Source of the DNA: Xenococcus sp. MO_188.B8
Lineage (GTDB): Bacteria; Cyanobacteriota; Cyanobacteriia; Cyanobacteriales; Xenococcaceae
DNA length: 64,000 nucleotides
Assembly (NCBI GenBank): GCA_030065615.1
Contig: JASJDR010000003.1
Span: 27,147-91,146 of the forward strand
Direction of reading: 5' to 3'
A program made the position numbers and the translations under genes. This document shows, one piece after another, positions 56,219 to 64,000 of the stretch (position 1 is its first letter; the number at the start of each line of letters is the position of its first letter). The notes beneath the pieces are model-generated. The model had not been told where the DNA came from. It saw nothing but the letters and a program-made list of their open reading frames with translations, and did not search any database.

Positions 56219-57355
56219 ATGAAAAATAAACAAATTTTATTATCAACTCCTCATATGGGAGAACAAGAATTAGAATTCGTTAAAGAAGCTTTTAATAGTA
56301 ATTGGATTGCCCCAGTTGGCCCTCATATCAATGCTTTTGAAACCGAATTTTCTCAGATAGTTGGTAGTAAATATGGGGCAGCCGTAAGTTCTGGTACCGC
56401 AGCTTTACATCTAGCTCTCAGACTCGTCGGAGTTGAGCCAGGAGATGAAGTGTTTTGTTCTACCCTAACTTTTATTGCCAGTGCTAGTCCGATTATTTAT
56501 CTGGGAGCTAAACCTGTTTTTATCGACAGCGATCGCCTTTCTTGGAACATGAATCCCCATCTATTACGAGAGGCTTTAGCAAAGCGTGCCCAAATCAATA
56601 AATTACCAAAGGCAGTAATCTTGGTTCATCTGTATGGGCAAACTGCCGATCTAGAGCCTATTGTTGAACTATGCAACGAGTACAATATTCCCCTAATAGA
56701 AGATGCCGCAGAAGCTTTAGGTGCTACCTATAAAGGAAAATCTCCAGGATCTTTTGGGAAGATTGGTATTTTTTCTTTTAATGGCAATAAGATTATTACC
56801 ACTTCCGGCGGTGGCATGCTGGTTTCTGATGACCAGGAACTCATAGACAAAGCTCGTTTTTTAGCGACTCAGGCCAGAGAGCCAGCTGCTCACTATCAAC
56901 ATTCTGAGATTGGTTACAACTATCGCCTCAGCAATATTTTAGCGGGCATTGGTCGTGGTCAATTACGAGTGCTCCAAGAGCGAGTTGCAGCCAGGAGACG
57001 GAATTTTCAAATCTACCAACAAGGTTTAGCTCATCTACCAGGGATTGATTTTATGCCTGAAGCAGATTATGGAACTCATACAAGATGGTTAACCTGTTTA
57101 ACTATTGATCCTAATCTAGCTAACGTAGATCAAGAAACAATTCGTTTGCATTTAGCTACTCAAAATATTGAAAGTCGTCCCGTATGGAAACCTTTACATT
57201 TACAACCAGTATTTGCTGATTGTGAAGTCATTGGAGGGGAAGTTGCAGAAGATTTATTCTATAGGGGTCTTTGTTTACCTTCAGGTTCTAATTTATCCGT
57301 TACAGATTTGAAACAAGTTATTGATGAAATTGTGAAAAAGTACTATCAATCTTGA
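56219..57355 (+). CDS. DegT/DnrJ/EryC1/StrS sugar aminotransferase (PglE-like)
   Basis: This 378-residue PLP enzyme has LSTPHMGEQELEFVKEAFNSN, SSGTAALHLALRLVG, the cofactor Asp in IEDAAEALGATY and the Schiff-base Lys in SFNGNKIITTSGGG (about 185). The sequence is close to PglE/PseC-type 4-aminotransferases that make UDP-4-amino-4,6-dideoxy-GlcNAc from the product of a CapD/PglF dehydratase, which this cluster also encodes. Confidence 0.9.
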   Translation: MKNKQILLSTPHMGEQELEFVKEAFNSNWIAPVGPHINAFETEFSQIVGSKYGAAVSSGTAALHLALRLVGVEPGDEVFCSTLTFIASASPIIYLGAKPVFIDSDRLSWNMNPHLLREALAKRAQINKLPKAVILVHLYGQTADLEPIVELCNEYNIPLIEDAAEALGATYKGKSPGSFGKIGIFSFNGNKIITTSGGGMLVSDDQELIDKARFLATQAREPAAHYQHSEIGYNYRLSNILAGIGRGQLRVLQERVAARRRNFQIYQQGLAHLPGIDFMPEADYGTHTRWLTCLTIDPNLANVDQETIRLHLATQNIESRPVWKPLHLQPVFADCEVIGGEVAEDLFYRGLCLPSGSNLSVTDLKQVIDEIVKKYYQS

Positions 57356-57475
57356 AAATATTTTTGGCTTTTAATTCATAAATATATAATAAAAATAATA
57401 TATCTAAAATCGCTATTTTTTATATTTTTTGTCGGACAAATCAAAAAAAATTAATAATTTATTAAAAATATAACC

Positions 57476-60097
57476 ATGGAAAATTCACAAATTTCTGGCG
57501 AAATACATCAATATTTACTAATTATTAAAAGACGTTTTTTCCCAGCATTCGGGGTATTTTTATTTGTTTTTATATTAGGAACTGTTACGACAATTTTAAA
57601 ACAATCGACCTATGAAGCTAGAGCTAGTTTAAAGTTGCGAAAAATTAATCCCAGTTCCTCCTTGACAGATCTGAGTAAAGAAATAGGAGATATATCTTCT
57701 CTCGGGCTGAAAAGTAATCCTTTATCGACCCAAGTCGAAGTTATTCGTTCTCAACCTCTCATCGAAAAAACAATTTCAGATCTTAAATTACAGGATAAAC
57801 AGGGGAAAACATTAAAAGTAAGTCAAATTCTTAAAGCGCTGCAAGTTAAGGCAGTTACTGCTACAGATATTTTACAAATTTCTTATCAAGATTCAGATCC
57901 AAAATTAGCATCACAAATGGTCAATACCTTGGTAGATAATTATATTGAGTATAATACTCGGGTAAATCGTAGTGAAGCAATTTTGGCTAGAGAATTTTTG
58001 CAAAAACAGTTACCAACAACCGAAGCAACTCTAGAGCAACTAGAAGCATCAATCCTCAAAATTCAGGAAGAAAATCAAATTATCTCTCTAGAAGAAGAAT
58101 CAGCTAGCATTGCCAACAGTTTACAAGCAATCAGGCAAAGTATTGACGAAACTCGTTCTCAATTAGCTAGCTCCACTAGTCAAGCAGAATTTATTAGTAA
58201 TCAATTAGGGATGAACTCCGAAAAAGCTTTGGTTACAACTGCTTTTAATCAGTCTTCAGCTGTAGAACAATCTCTGCAACAATTAAAGCTTTTAGAGTCT
58301 CAATTAGCAGAACAGCAAAGTCGTTTCACAGAAGCTAATCCCAAGATTATCGAACTCAAAGAAAAAATTCAGTTACAACAAGAACTACTGCAACAAGAGA
58401 TTAATAATGTAGCGGGTAATCAAGGCGACAATCTGGTAGGTAGTTCTCAATTAGGACAAATTCAACAAGACTTAGCCGCAGAATTAGTTAAATTAGAAGC
58501 CAATAATATTGGTTTAATCAAACGATTAGAACATTTGACGAAAACAGAACAAATACAAAGACAAAGAGCAAAAATCTTGCCCAAACTGAGATTCCAGTTG
58601 AGACAATTAGAACGTAAGTTAGCAGTTTCCCAAGATAGCTATAATCTACTGCTTAATAAACTCAAAACTCTAGAAATTGTTGAAAATCAAAATATTAGCA
58701 GTGTTAGAGTTCTTTCTGCGGCCTCCATACCCCAAGAACCGATTAACAATCGTTCAATTGGTTATATGAGTTCGCTTTTTTTGGGTTTAATATCAGCATC
58801 AGGAGTGATCTATCTTCTAGAAATCATAGATAACTTCAGGAAAACTACTGATCGCTCACTGAAAACTGTTGAAGAAGCAAAGCAATTATTAGGGTACACT
58901 GAGCTAGGCGTAATACCTGAGATAGATTTTAATAAATTACCATTACTTCCCATTCATAATAAAGAAAGTAACATTGCAGTCACTAAAATAAATCAGTATC
59001 CTTCTTCTGCAATGGGTGAATTGTATCGCAACCTTCATACTCGCTTCAAATTTCTTTGTTACGATCAAAAAATTAAAACTGTAGTGATTACCAGCTCTAT
59101 TACCCAAGAAGGAAAATCGAGCGTTGCTGCTAATTTAGCATCTTCAATGGCTCAAGTTGGGGACAAAGTCTTGCTTATAGATGCTAATTTATATTCTCCA
59201 ATTCAGCATCAAATTTGGAATGTTTATGCTGAACCAGGTTTGAGTAATTTCATTGCCGAACAACTCACTCTAGAATCAGTAACTCAAAAAGTAATGACCA
59301 ATCTTGATTTAATATCCTCAGGAACAATTTCCCCTTCCTCAGACACTTTAATAGATTCCGAACGGATGAAATCTCTGATAGATCTTTGTTCAACTATTTA
59401 TGATTTTATTATTATTGATAGTCCAGCTTTGAATAAAGCCGCTGATGCTTTAAATATTGGCACTATGGCAGATGGGGTAATACTGACCGTAAAACCTGGT
59501 CATGTCACTTATTCTGAGGCTGAGTTTGCTCAAGGACTGTTGGAGCTATCAGGACAAAATATCTTAGGTCTAGTATTGAATGGTGTTAATTCTCAAGTTG
59601 AATCTCATAATTATTATCCTGATCTCGAAGATTTACAAGATAATGAACAGCTATTGTCTATTTTAGAGCCAGAGCAAGATAGTTTGTGGGAAACTATTTC
59701 TCTTGAGCAAAAGAATTCAAGTATTGATAAATTTGATAACGATTTTAATTTAGCAAAAATCGAGCATACGCCAATAGAAAAAATCGAGAATATCGTTCTT
59801 GATTTGGAAAAACATCTATACGAGATAGCTAGAACTGTTCAAGAACAAGAAGATGAATTATTAATCCGTGAGCAAACTGTTAAACAATTACAGGAAAAAC
59901 TGAACTTAGAGTCTGATCGGAGGCAATCTGTTTTAGAACAGCAGTTGTCATTAGAGCAAGAATGTCTAAATCTATTAAGTAAAACTTTAGTAGGACAAAG
60001 GGGAAATCTCGAAAAAAGAAAAGAATTATTGCTTCAGTACCAACAATTACTATATGCTAAAAAAATTGGTGTTGATCCAAAAGTAATGTCAAACTAA
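57476..60097 (+). CDS. Wzc-like polysaccharide copolymerase with degenerate BY-kinase domain and coiled-coil tail
   Basis: The 873 residues contain a Wzz domain with helix one (about 20-42), a long periplasmic coiled coil (about 160-400), helix two (about 425-448) and a cytoplasmic BY-kinase-like domain (about 500-720). The usual PGEGKS of Walker A reads TQEGKS (Lys547), Walker A' reads DAN (Asn571) in place of DxD, and Walker B is IIIDSPAL. In place of a C-terminal tyrosine cluster there is a charged tail and a coiled coil (about 775-860). It should set chain length for Wzy; kinase activity is in doubt. Confidence 0.88.
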   Translation: MENSQISGEIHQYLLIIKRRFFPAFGVFLFVFILGTVTTILKQSTYEARASLKLRKINPSSSLTDLSKEIGDISSLGLKSNPLSTQVEVIRSQPLIEKTISDLKLQDKQGKTLKVSQILKALQVKAVTATDILQISYQDSDPKLASQMVNTLVDNYIEYNTRVNRSEAILAREFLQKQLPTTEATLEQLEASILKIQEENQIISLEEESASIANSLQAIRQSIDETRSQLASSTSQAEFISNQLGMNSEKALVTTAFNQSSAVEQSLQQLKLLESQLAEQQSRFTEANPKIIELKEKIQLQQELLQQEINNVAGNQGDNLVGSSQLGQIQQDLAAELVKLEANNIGLIKRLEHLTKTEQIQRQRAKILPKLRFQLRQLERKLAVSQDSYNLLLNKLKTLEIVENQNISSVRVLSAASIPQEPINNRSIGYMSSLFLGLISASGVIYLLEIIDNFRKTTDRSLKTVEEAKQLLGYTELGVIPEIDFNKLPLLPIHNKESNIAVTKINQYPSSAMGELYRNLHTRFKFLCYDQKIKTVVITSSITQEGKSSVAANLASSMAQVGDKVLLIDANLYSPIQHQIWNVYAEPGLSNFIAEQLTLESVTQKVMTNLDLISSGTISPSSDTLIDSERMKSLIDLCSTIYDFIIIDSPALNKAADALNIGTMADGVILTVKPGHVTYSEAEFAQGLLELSGQNILGLVLNGVNSQVESHNYYPDLEDLQDNEQLLSILEPEQDSLWETISLEQKNSSIDKFDNDFNLAKIEHTPIEKIENIVLDLEKHLYEIARTVQEQEDELLIREQTVKQLQEKLNLESDRRQSVLEQQLSLEQECLNLLSKTLVGQRGNLEKRKELLLQYQQLLYAKKIGVDPKVMSN

Positions 60098-60428
60098 CCC
60101 GGCTGCAATGATTAGATAATTTACTACTATATATATACTAATTCCCATAAATGGTTAGGAAAAAAAATCTGCGTTTTAGGCAATAGGAAACAAAATTCGG
60201 AATAGACAATTAATTGTGTTCAGCTACTTTATTGTCTATTTCTGTTTATTTCTCTGAGAAAACTCGCAATCAAGCATCAGTATAATCACGCAATATAACT
60301 CAAGCTTACCTCAAAAAAACAGTATATTTACTGAGGTAAAGTATTTATCTATTAGTTAATTGATTAAAGAAGATATTGATCCCCTGAACTATCAATCTTT
60401 AATTAATAGAATATTTTGAGGTATATTC
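60098..60428. promoter_or_regulatory. 331-bp spacer with an 8-bp inverted repeat
   Basis: Between the copolymerase and zinc-ribbon genes. TTACCTCA (60306-60313) and TGAGGTAA (60332-60339) form an inverted repeat with an 18-bp gap, which could be an operator or a weak terminator. GAGG just before the next ATG is its ribosome-binding site. Confidence 0.45.
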
Positions 60429-61118
60429 ATGACTATTTGTCCTTGTTGTAACGATAGGTTGCTCCGTTCAATTTATCAAAAAGAAATTATTTGGTTTTGT
60501 CCTAGCTGTAGACAACAAATGCCAAATATTAGGATGCCAAACAAAGTTCAGATAATTCAAGAAGACCTAGAAATAATGAATATTATTCAGGAAACTTTAT
60601 CTGATATTTTATCTGTTAGTGATGCTAAGCTTCAAAGCCAAGATACTGTAGTTACTGAATTACCTTTACTCAAGTCTTTTCTTATTAGAGGAAAATTACG
60701 TCTTTATATCGCTGAGTTAATTATATCTCATTTAAGTAAGTTAGTAGTAAATACGATCACGGAAGAGCTGTCTCTCAAAAATAAGCTCCAAAATAATCAA
60801 CTCAAAATTGCTTGCTTATATGATGGTAAACTAATTTTAAATTGCATTATATATAGTTTTTTGATTGGAGATATTTCCATAATTGATCATTATTGTCTTA
60901 AGAAACTGAAGCAAACTTATCTTACTTGTGGGGCTCCTTTTGATAACATTACTGACTTTATTGATAGCCTAAAAAATAGAACTATATTTCTTGTCAATCA
61001 AATGGCTTCCGAAGATTTAGAATCCACTTTGGAAATATATTATTCCTCTTACTTGTCTTTGACTTCTGAGTTGGCAACTTATTTTGATAGCACCTTGATT
61101 TTTTTAGCTAGTAATTGA
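60429..61118 (+). CDS. Zinc-ribbon protein with a phycobiliprotein-like domain
   Basis: The 229 residues begin with a zinc ribbon (Cys4-x2-Cys7 ... Cys24-x2-Cys27) and, after a helical linker, show a C-terminal domain (about 85-229) that aligns with phycocyanin beta chains: ACLYDGKLILN against ACLRDMEIILR, then GDISIIDHYCLKKLKQTY against GDASVLDDRCLNGLRETY, a G-x-P turn, and ELATYFD near the end. The bilin-attachment Cys (Cys129) and the pyrrole-binding Asp (Asp132) are kept; the Arg between them is Tyr131. The function is unknown. A bilin sensor, a phycobilisome-linked regulator or a non-bilin globin-like domain are all possible. It lies after the polysaccharide cluster, on the same strand. 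Confidence 0.72.
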   Translation: MTICPCCNDRLLRSIYQKEIIWFCPSCRQQMPNIRMPNKVQIIQEDLEIMNIIQETLSDILSVSDAKLQSQDTVVTELPLLKSFLIRGKLRLYIAELIISHLSKLVVNTITEELSLKNKLQNNQLKIACLYDGKLILNCIIYSFLIGDISIIDHYCLKKLKQTYLTCGAPFDNITDFIDSLKNRTIFLVNQMASEDLESTLEIYYSSYLSLTSELATYFDSTLIFLASN

Positions 61119-61141
61119 AAGTTACCAATTACTAAAATTGC

Positions 61142-61159
61142 ATAATGCGATCGCATTAT
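61142..61159. other. 18-bp perfect palindrome centred on HIP1
   Basis: ATAATGCGATCGCATTAT is fully self-complementary. It lies 24 nt past the stop of the phycobiliprotein-like gene and could form a hairpin or be a protein-binding site. No T-run follows. Confidence 0.6.
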
Positions 61160-61213
61160 CATACAATTATCCTAGTACAGGTGGGTGAAAATAAATTGCA
61201 CTAATAGTTAATC

Positions 61214-61567
61214 ATGGATTTTCAAGATATTAGTTTAATTAAGGGTTATCACGTCCATGTCTACTTTGACGAATCAACTTTTGAACAAGCCCAAGCCTTG
61301 TGTGAAGAAGCAGGAAAAAGATTTTCCGTAACAGTTGGTCGGATGCATCGTAAGCCTGTGGGGCCACATCCTTGCTGGAGTTGTCAGCTTGCTTTTAGTC
61401 GTAGTGAGTATGCAGATTTACTCTCTTGGCTGGCTCTCAATCGAAATGGTCTAACGATTTTGATTCACACTCTTACAGAAGATGATTTAAAAGATCATAC
61501 TGATTATGCTTCTTGGATGGGAGAACCCCAACCTTTAAAACTTGATGTACTTAGTACGGGATCATAA
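61214..61567 (+). CDS. DOPA 4,5-dioxygenase family protein
   Basis: The 117-residue protein has the family pattern IKGYHVHVYFDESTFEQA, VGRMHRKPVGPHPCWSCQLAF and LIHTLTEDDLKDHTDYASWMG, with several His that could bind metal (GYHVHVYF, GPHPCW, LIHTL). In fungi and plants relatives open the ring of DOPA; the bacterial substrate is unknown. Confidence 0.85.
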   Translation: MDFQDISLIKGYHVHVYFDESTFEQAQALCEEAGKRFSVTVGRMHRKPVGPHPCWSCQLAFSRSEYADLLSWLALNRNGLTILIHTLTEDDLKDHTDYASWMGEPQPLKLDVLSTGS

Positions 61568-61588
61568 AGTGCTGTACAACAACAATAG

Positions 61589-61662
61589 TCGGGATGACAG
61601 GATTTGAACCTGCGGCCCCCGCTTCCCGAAAGCGGTGCGCTACCAAGCTGCGCTACATCCCG
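61589..61662 (-). tRNA. tRNA-Pro (CGG anticodon)
   Basis: The minus strand folds into a canonical 74-nt tRNA. Acceptor CGGGATG/CATCCCG, discriminator A, anticodon stem CCGCT/AGCGG around loop TTCGGGA with anticodon CGG, and T-loop GTTCAAATC. CCA is not encoded. Confidence 0.96.
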
Positions 61663-61777
61663 TATAGTCAAGACATATGCTAGCACAGTTAGGCGTTTAT
61701 CTGGATGAATTTTGGTGGTTAACACTTGTAGTTTTTAGTAATCTCTCACAAAAATGGTGTGAAAGTGGTGCAAAGCT

Positions 61778-61954
61778 ATGTGTATCAATAACGAAGAGAG
61801 AAAAGCCACAATTGGCATAGTTAAGGTATCTAAACAACTAAGTAAAGACCGAGTAGCTTTTACCATGATTAAAAGAAGCTTAAAACCTTACGAAAAGCAT
61901 TATTTAGGTAGAACTCAATTGCTTTCGGGGTCCCTTCTTCATACTTTAGATTAA
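61778..61954 (+). CDS. Possible 58-residue protein or gene remnant
   Basis: An ATG frame encodes MCINNEERKATIGIVKVSKQ and a basic remainder ending LLSGSLLHTLD. No family is recognised, and only a weak purine stretch precedes it. It may be a short gene or decayed coding sequence in the 850-bp region before the acyl-CoA dehydrogenase gene. Confidence 0.25.
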   Translation: MCINNEERKATIGIVKVSKQLSKDRVAFTMIKRSLKPYEKHYLGRTQLLSGSLLHTLD

Positions 61955-62514
61955 GAGTCTCTAATTAAAATTAGTTTAAATCTAACTGTTAAATTTTTCT
62001 TCTGCATCCTGTCTTCTTTAAAAATTGCAACATTTGATTAACTAATTCGATCTTCTTTTTATAATTTGAGTAGGGATTTAAACTAAAATTCAACTAACAA
62101 AAAAACAAGAAATAAAATTATCTATCGAAGATTGGTTAATAATTTTGTAGAAAAGCCCTGAGCTCTATTAGTATTTGCTAATTGGCATTTCTCTGACAGA
62201 TCGATAATCAACTTTTGTGCTTCATAAGCTACATAAGCTAACTAACACTGTAGCGGTTCTCAAATTAATGAGGTACACTCACGCTCATGTGCATATTTAG
62301 GATGCACTTTCTTCAAGTCGGCAATTGGAATTGAAGAGAGTTTACGACTTTTTTAGGAAATAATTGAGTATCTAATTTAAATGTGTGACAGCTTATTTTT
62401 GATCTTATCTGTCCCTTATTGCTCAAAACCCAAACTTGGTATCTCAACAGACTAGGAAACGCTATAGCTTCCATCAAGGAAATATTTGCCTTTAAGAATT
62501 ATAGGAGGAAGGAA
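61955..62514. other. Gene-poor region before the acyl-CoA dehydrogenase gene
   Basis: No ORF can be supported. At about 62249-62280 the string GTAGCGGTTCTCAA...TGAGGTACACT looks like an insertion-sequence end, and a related TGAGGTGGGTACACT occurs at about 63744, after the gene. AGGAGGAAGG just before 62515 is the ribosome-binding site of the next gene. Confidence 0.3.
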
Positions 62515-63696
62515 ATGTCAATAATTTATGCTCCTACTTTAAGTACAGAACTATTAAAGCACTGTGCAGAGCGGGTCTCGATGTATGATCGTGAGAATCG
62601 CTTCTGTCAGGAAGATTTTGATGAGCTGAAACAAGCGGGATACCTACTAATGGCCGTTCCCCAAAAGTTTGGAGGCCAAGGAATGAGCCTAGCTGAGGTT
62701 GCCCGAGAAACTAGACGCTTAGCTTACCACGCCCCAGCTACCGCTCTGTGTATCAATATGCACAACTATTGGGTTGGGGTAGCAGCAGACGTATATCGCA
62801 CCGGTGATCGCTCGACAGAATGGATTCTGGAAAGAGCTGGAAAAGGTGAGGTATTTGCTGCCGGACACGCTGAAACAGGAAACGATGTAGCGATCCTTTA
62901 CTCCACCACCAAAGCCGAGCAAGTTGAAGGTGGATATCGCTTTGACGGGCGCAAATCCTTTGGCAGCTTGGCTCCAGTTTGGGACTGGCTGGGAATTCAT
63001 GGCATGGATTCAAGCGATCCGAACAATCCCAAAATAATTCACGCTTTTATCCACCGTAGCACCTCTGGTTACAAAATCAAAGAAACCTGGGACGTGCTTG
63101 GTATGCGGGCTACTCGCAGTGACGATACGATCCTAGACAATGTGTTTGTCCCCGACGAGTACATTGTCCGAACTTTACCAGTTGGATTTTGTGGAGCAGA
63201 TTTCTTCGTACTTTGCATTTTTGCCTGGGCACTAATTGGTTTTGCCAATGTTTACTATGCGATCGCTCAACGCGCTCTTGACTTAACTATTGAAGCTGCC
63301 CAACAGAAAACCTCTGTAGCGATGATGAATCATCCCATGTCCCATCATGCAGAGATGCAGCACGGTATTGCCGAGATGATTCTAGAATTGGAAACCATTG
63401 AGCCACATATTGAAAAAATTGCCGAAGATTGGTCAAATGGAGTCGATTACGGTCACGGGTGGCCATCTAAGATTGTTTCAGCTAAATATCATGCTGTCGA
63501 GAGTGCCTGGAAGATCGTAGATCGAGCTTTAGAGCTTTCTGGCGGGTTCGGGATGTTTAAAAAGAGCGAACTAGAACATTTATTTCGTGATGCCAGAGCC
63601 GGGCGCTTTCATCCTGCCAATTCCGCACTTACCCACGAAATTGTGGCCAAAACTGCTTTAGAGATTAACCTAGACGAACAACCCCGATGGGGATGA
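62515..63696 (+). CDS. Acyl-CoA dehydrogenase family flavoprotein
   Basis: 393 residues from the ATG at 62515, preceded 4-13 nt upstream by AGGAGGAAGG. A TTG-started frame from 62419 would add 32 residues with no family match. It has the N-terminal helical part (LLMAVPQKFGGQGMSLAEVARETRRLAYH), the middle beta domain (GHAETGNDVAILYSTTKAE, YRFDGRKSFGSLAPVWDWLGIHG, DVLGMRATRSDDTILDNVFVP) and the C-terminal flavin-binding helices (ELSGGFGMFKKSELEHLFRDARAGRFHPANS). Cyanobacteria as a rule lack a full beta-oxidation pathway, so a role in special metabolism or acquired function is likely. A strong terminator follows. Confidence 0.88.
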   Translation: MSIIYAPTLSTELLKHCAERVSMYDRENRFCQEDFDELKQAGYLLMAVPQKFGGQGMSLAEVARETRRLAYHAPATALCINMHNYWVGVAADVYRTGDRSTEWILERAGKGEVFAAGHAETGNDVAILYSTTKAEQVEGGYRFDGRKSFGSLAPVWDWLGIHGMDSSDPNNPKIIHAFIHRSTSGYKIKETWDVLGMRATRSDDTILDNVFVPDEYIVRTLPVGFCGADFFVLCIFAWALIGFANVYYAIAQRALDLTIEAAQQKTSVAMMNHPMSHHAEMQHGIAEMILELETIEPHIEKIAEDWSNGVDYGHGWPSKIVSAKYHAVESAWKIVDRALELSGGFGMFKKSELEHLFRDARAGRFHPANSALTHEIVAKTALEINLDEQPRWG

Positions 63697-63782
63697 ACTA
63701 CCGCAAGTGATACTAAATACGCTTGACAGAGAATAGTTTTGGCTGAGGTGGGTACACTGAGACATGGCAACGCGGAGAGTGT

Positions 63783-63821
63783 TTAAGGTAATTTCTTGGC
63801 AAGAAATTACCTTAAGTTTTT
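63783..63821 (+). terminator. Intrinsic terminator of the acyl-CoA dehydrogenase gene
   Basis: A perfect 15-bp stem (TTAAGGTAATTTCTT / AAGAAATTACCTTAA) with a 3-base loop, followed by GTTTTTC. Confidence 0.92.
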
Positions 63822-63837
63822 CTCATATATGACCTAT

Positions 63838-64000
63838 CCGAACAGGATTTAGTAGTGCGACCCGTTTCAGGAACCCTGAGGGTATTTTAGCTTTGTCGGC
63901 GGGAAGCCCCGCTCCTTATACGCAGGATAGGAGTCGGGATGAAAGCCGACCCAAGGTCTTTGGCTACAAATTCACGACAAATCTTTACAGGGCAAGAATA
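63838..64000 (+). mobile_element. Possible IS200/IS605-type (TnpB-associated) right-end remnant
   Basis: GGGAAGCCCCGCTCCT (63901-63916) followed by AGGAGTCGGG (63929-63938) forms a hairpin with one bulge, and GTCGG/CCGAC (63933-63950) a second. The GGGAAGCCCCGC-type hairpin resembles the 3' ends and guide-RNA regions of cyanobacterial tnpB elements. No tnpB frame precedes it, so it would be a remnant or solo end. The sequence is cut by the window edge. Confidence 0.3.

Noticed and set aside
63838..64000. Cobalamin riboswitch at the right edge
   Set aside because: Conserved B12-box elements (GCCACTG) are absent; the hairpins better resemble an IS200/IS605 end.

Overview
This is a stretch of cyanobacterial chromosome. 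The evidence is the photosynthesis genes (psbZ, a Psb32-type TPM protein, a CCB2/CCB4-type cytochrome b6f assembly factor), rpaB, sqdX, an SLH-OprB iron-uptake porin, and many copies of the HIP1 octamer GCGATCGC. The AT-rich sequence, wide spacers with 7-bp tandem repeats, and large polysaccharide and signalling content would suit a unicellular, baeocyte-forming (Pleurocapsales-like) or similar benthic cyanobacterium. That placement is inference; there is no rRNA here.

Layout. 1-3.2 kb: the end of a RecB-like nuclease, a cyst(e)ine C-S lyase, tRNA-Tyr and an overlooked 45-residue membrane protein. 3.2-7.9 kb (minus strand): a signalling operon of GAF histidine kinase, single-domain receiver, REC-PAS-GGDEF-EAL hybrid and a small hypothetical protein. 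8-17 kb: housekeeping and envelope genes (radA, rpaB, CCB, Psb32-like, DUF948, YtxH, LptF/G-like permease, ABC ATPase, TPR protein). 17-31 kb: a coiled-coil protein, sqdX, a small membrane protein, the porin, a fasciclin protein, a pseudokinase-TPR protein, MutT, DUF760, a group 2 sigma factor, a PAS-GAF histidine kinase, an RHH protein and a J-domain membrane protein. 31-38.6 kb: psbZ, ribH, a retropepsin-like protease with RimK, a tRNA-dihydrouridine synthase, gltX and recN.

39.1-60.1 kb is one long plus-strand exopolysaccharide (Wzx/Wzy-like) cluster. It holds a CapD/PglF-type sugar-nucleotide dehydratase fused to an EAL domain, four intact GT4 glycosyltransferases and one decayed one, a flippase, a sulfotransferase, a Wzy-like polymerase, a DUF4091 protein, an NDP-sugar epimerase, a PglC-like initiating transferase, a PhyH dioxygenase, a FemAB/GNAT-like protein, a PglE-like aminotransferase and a Wzc-like copolymerase/BY-kinase. 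The gene set fits a sulfated polymer initiated with a 4-amino-4,6-dideoxy sugar. No Wza-type outer-membrane channel is visible. 60.4-64 kb: a zinc-ribbon protein with a phycobiliprotein-like domain, a DOPA-dioxygenase-like protein, tRNA-Pro, an acyl-CoA dehydrogenase in a decayed neighbourhood, and a possible IS200/IS605-type element end.

The most unusual items are: the CapD-EAL fusion, whose EAL domain has lost catalytic residues and may be a c-di-GMP sensor built into a polysaccharide enzyme; the zinc-ribbon/phycobiliprotein-like fusion that keeps the bilin-attachment cysteine; a 10/11 match to the complement of the Yfr1 sRNA core over the porin ribosome-binding site; an 11-bp-periodic array upstream of the fasciclin gene; a BY-kinase with degenerate Walker motifs and a coiled-coil tail; and several inverted-repeat or heptamer-repeat elements in spacers.
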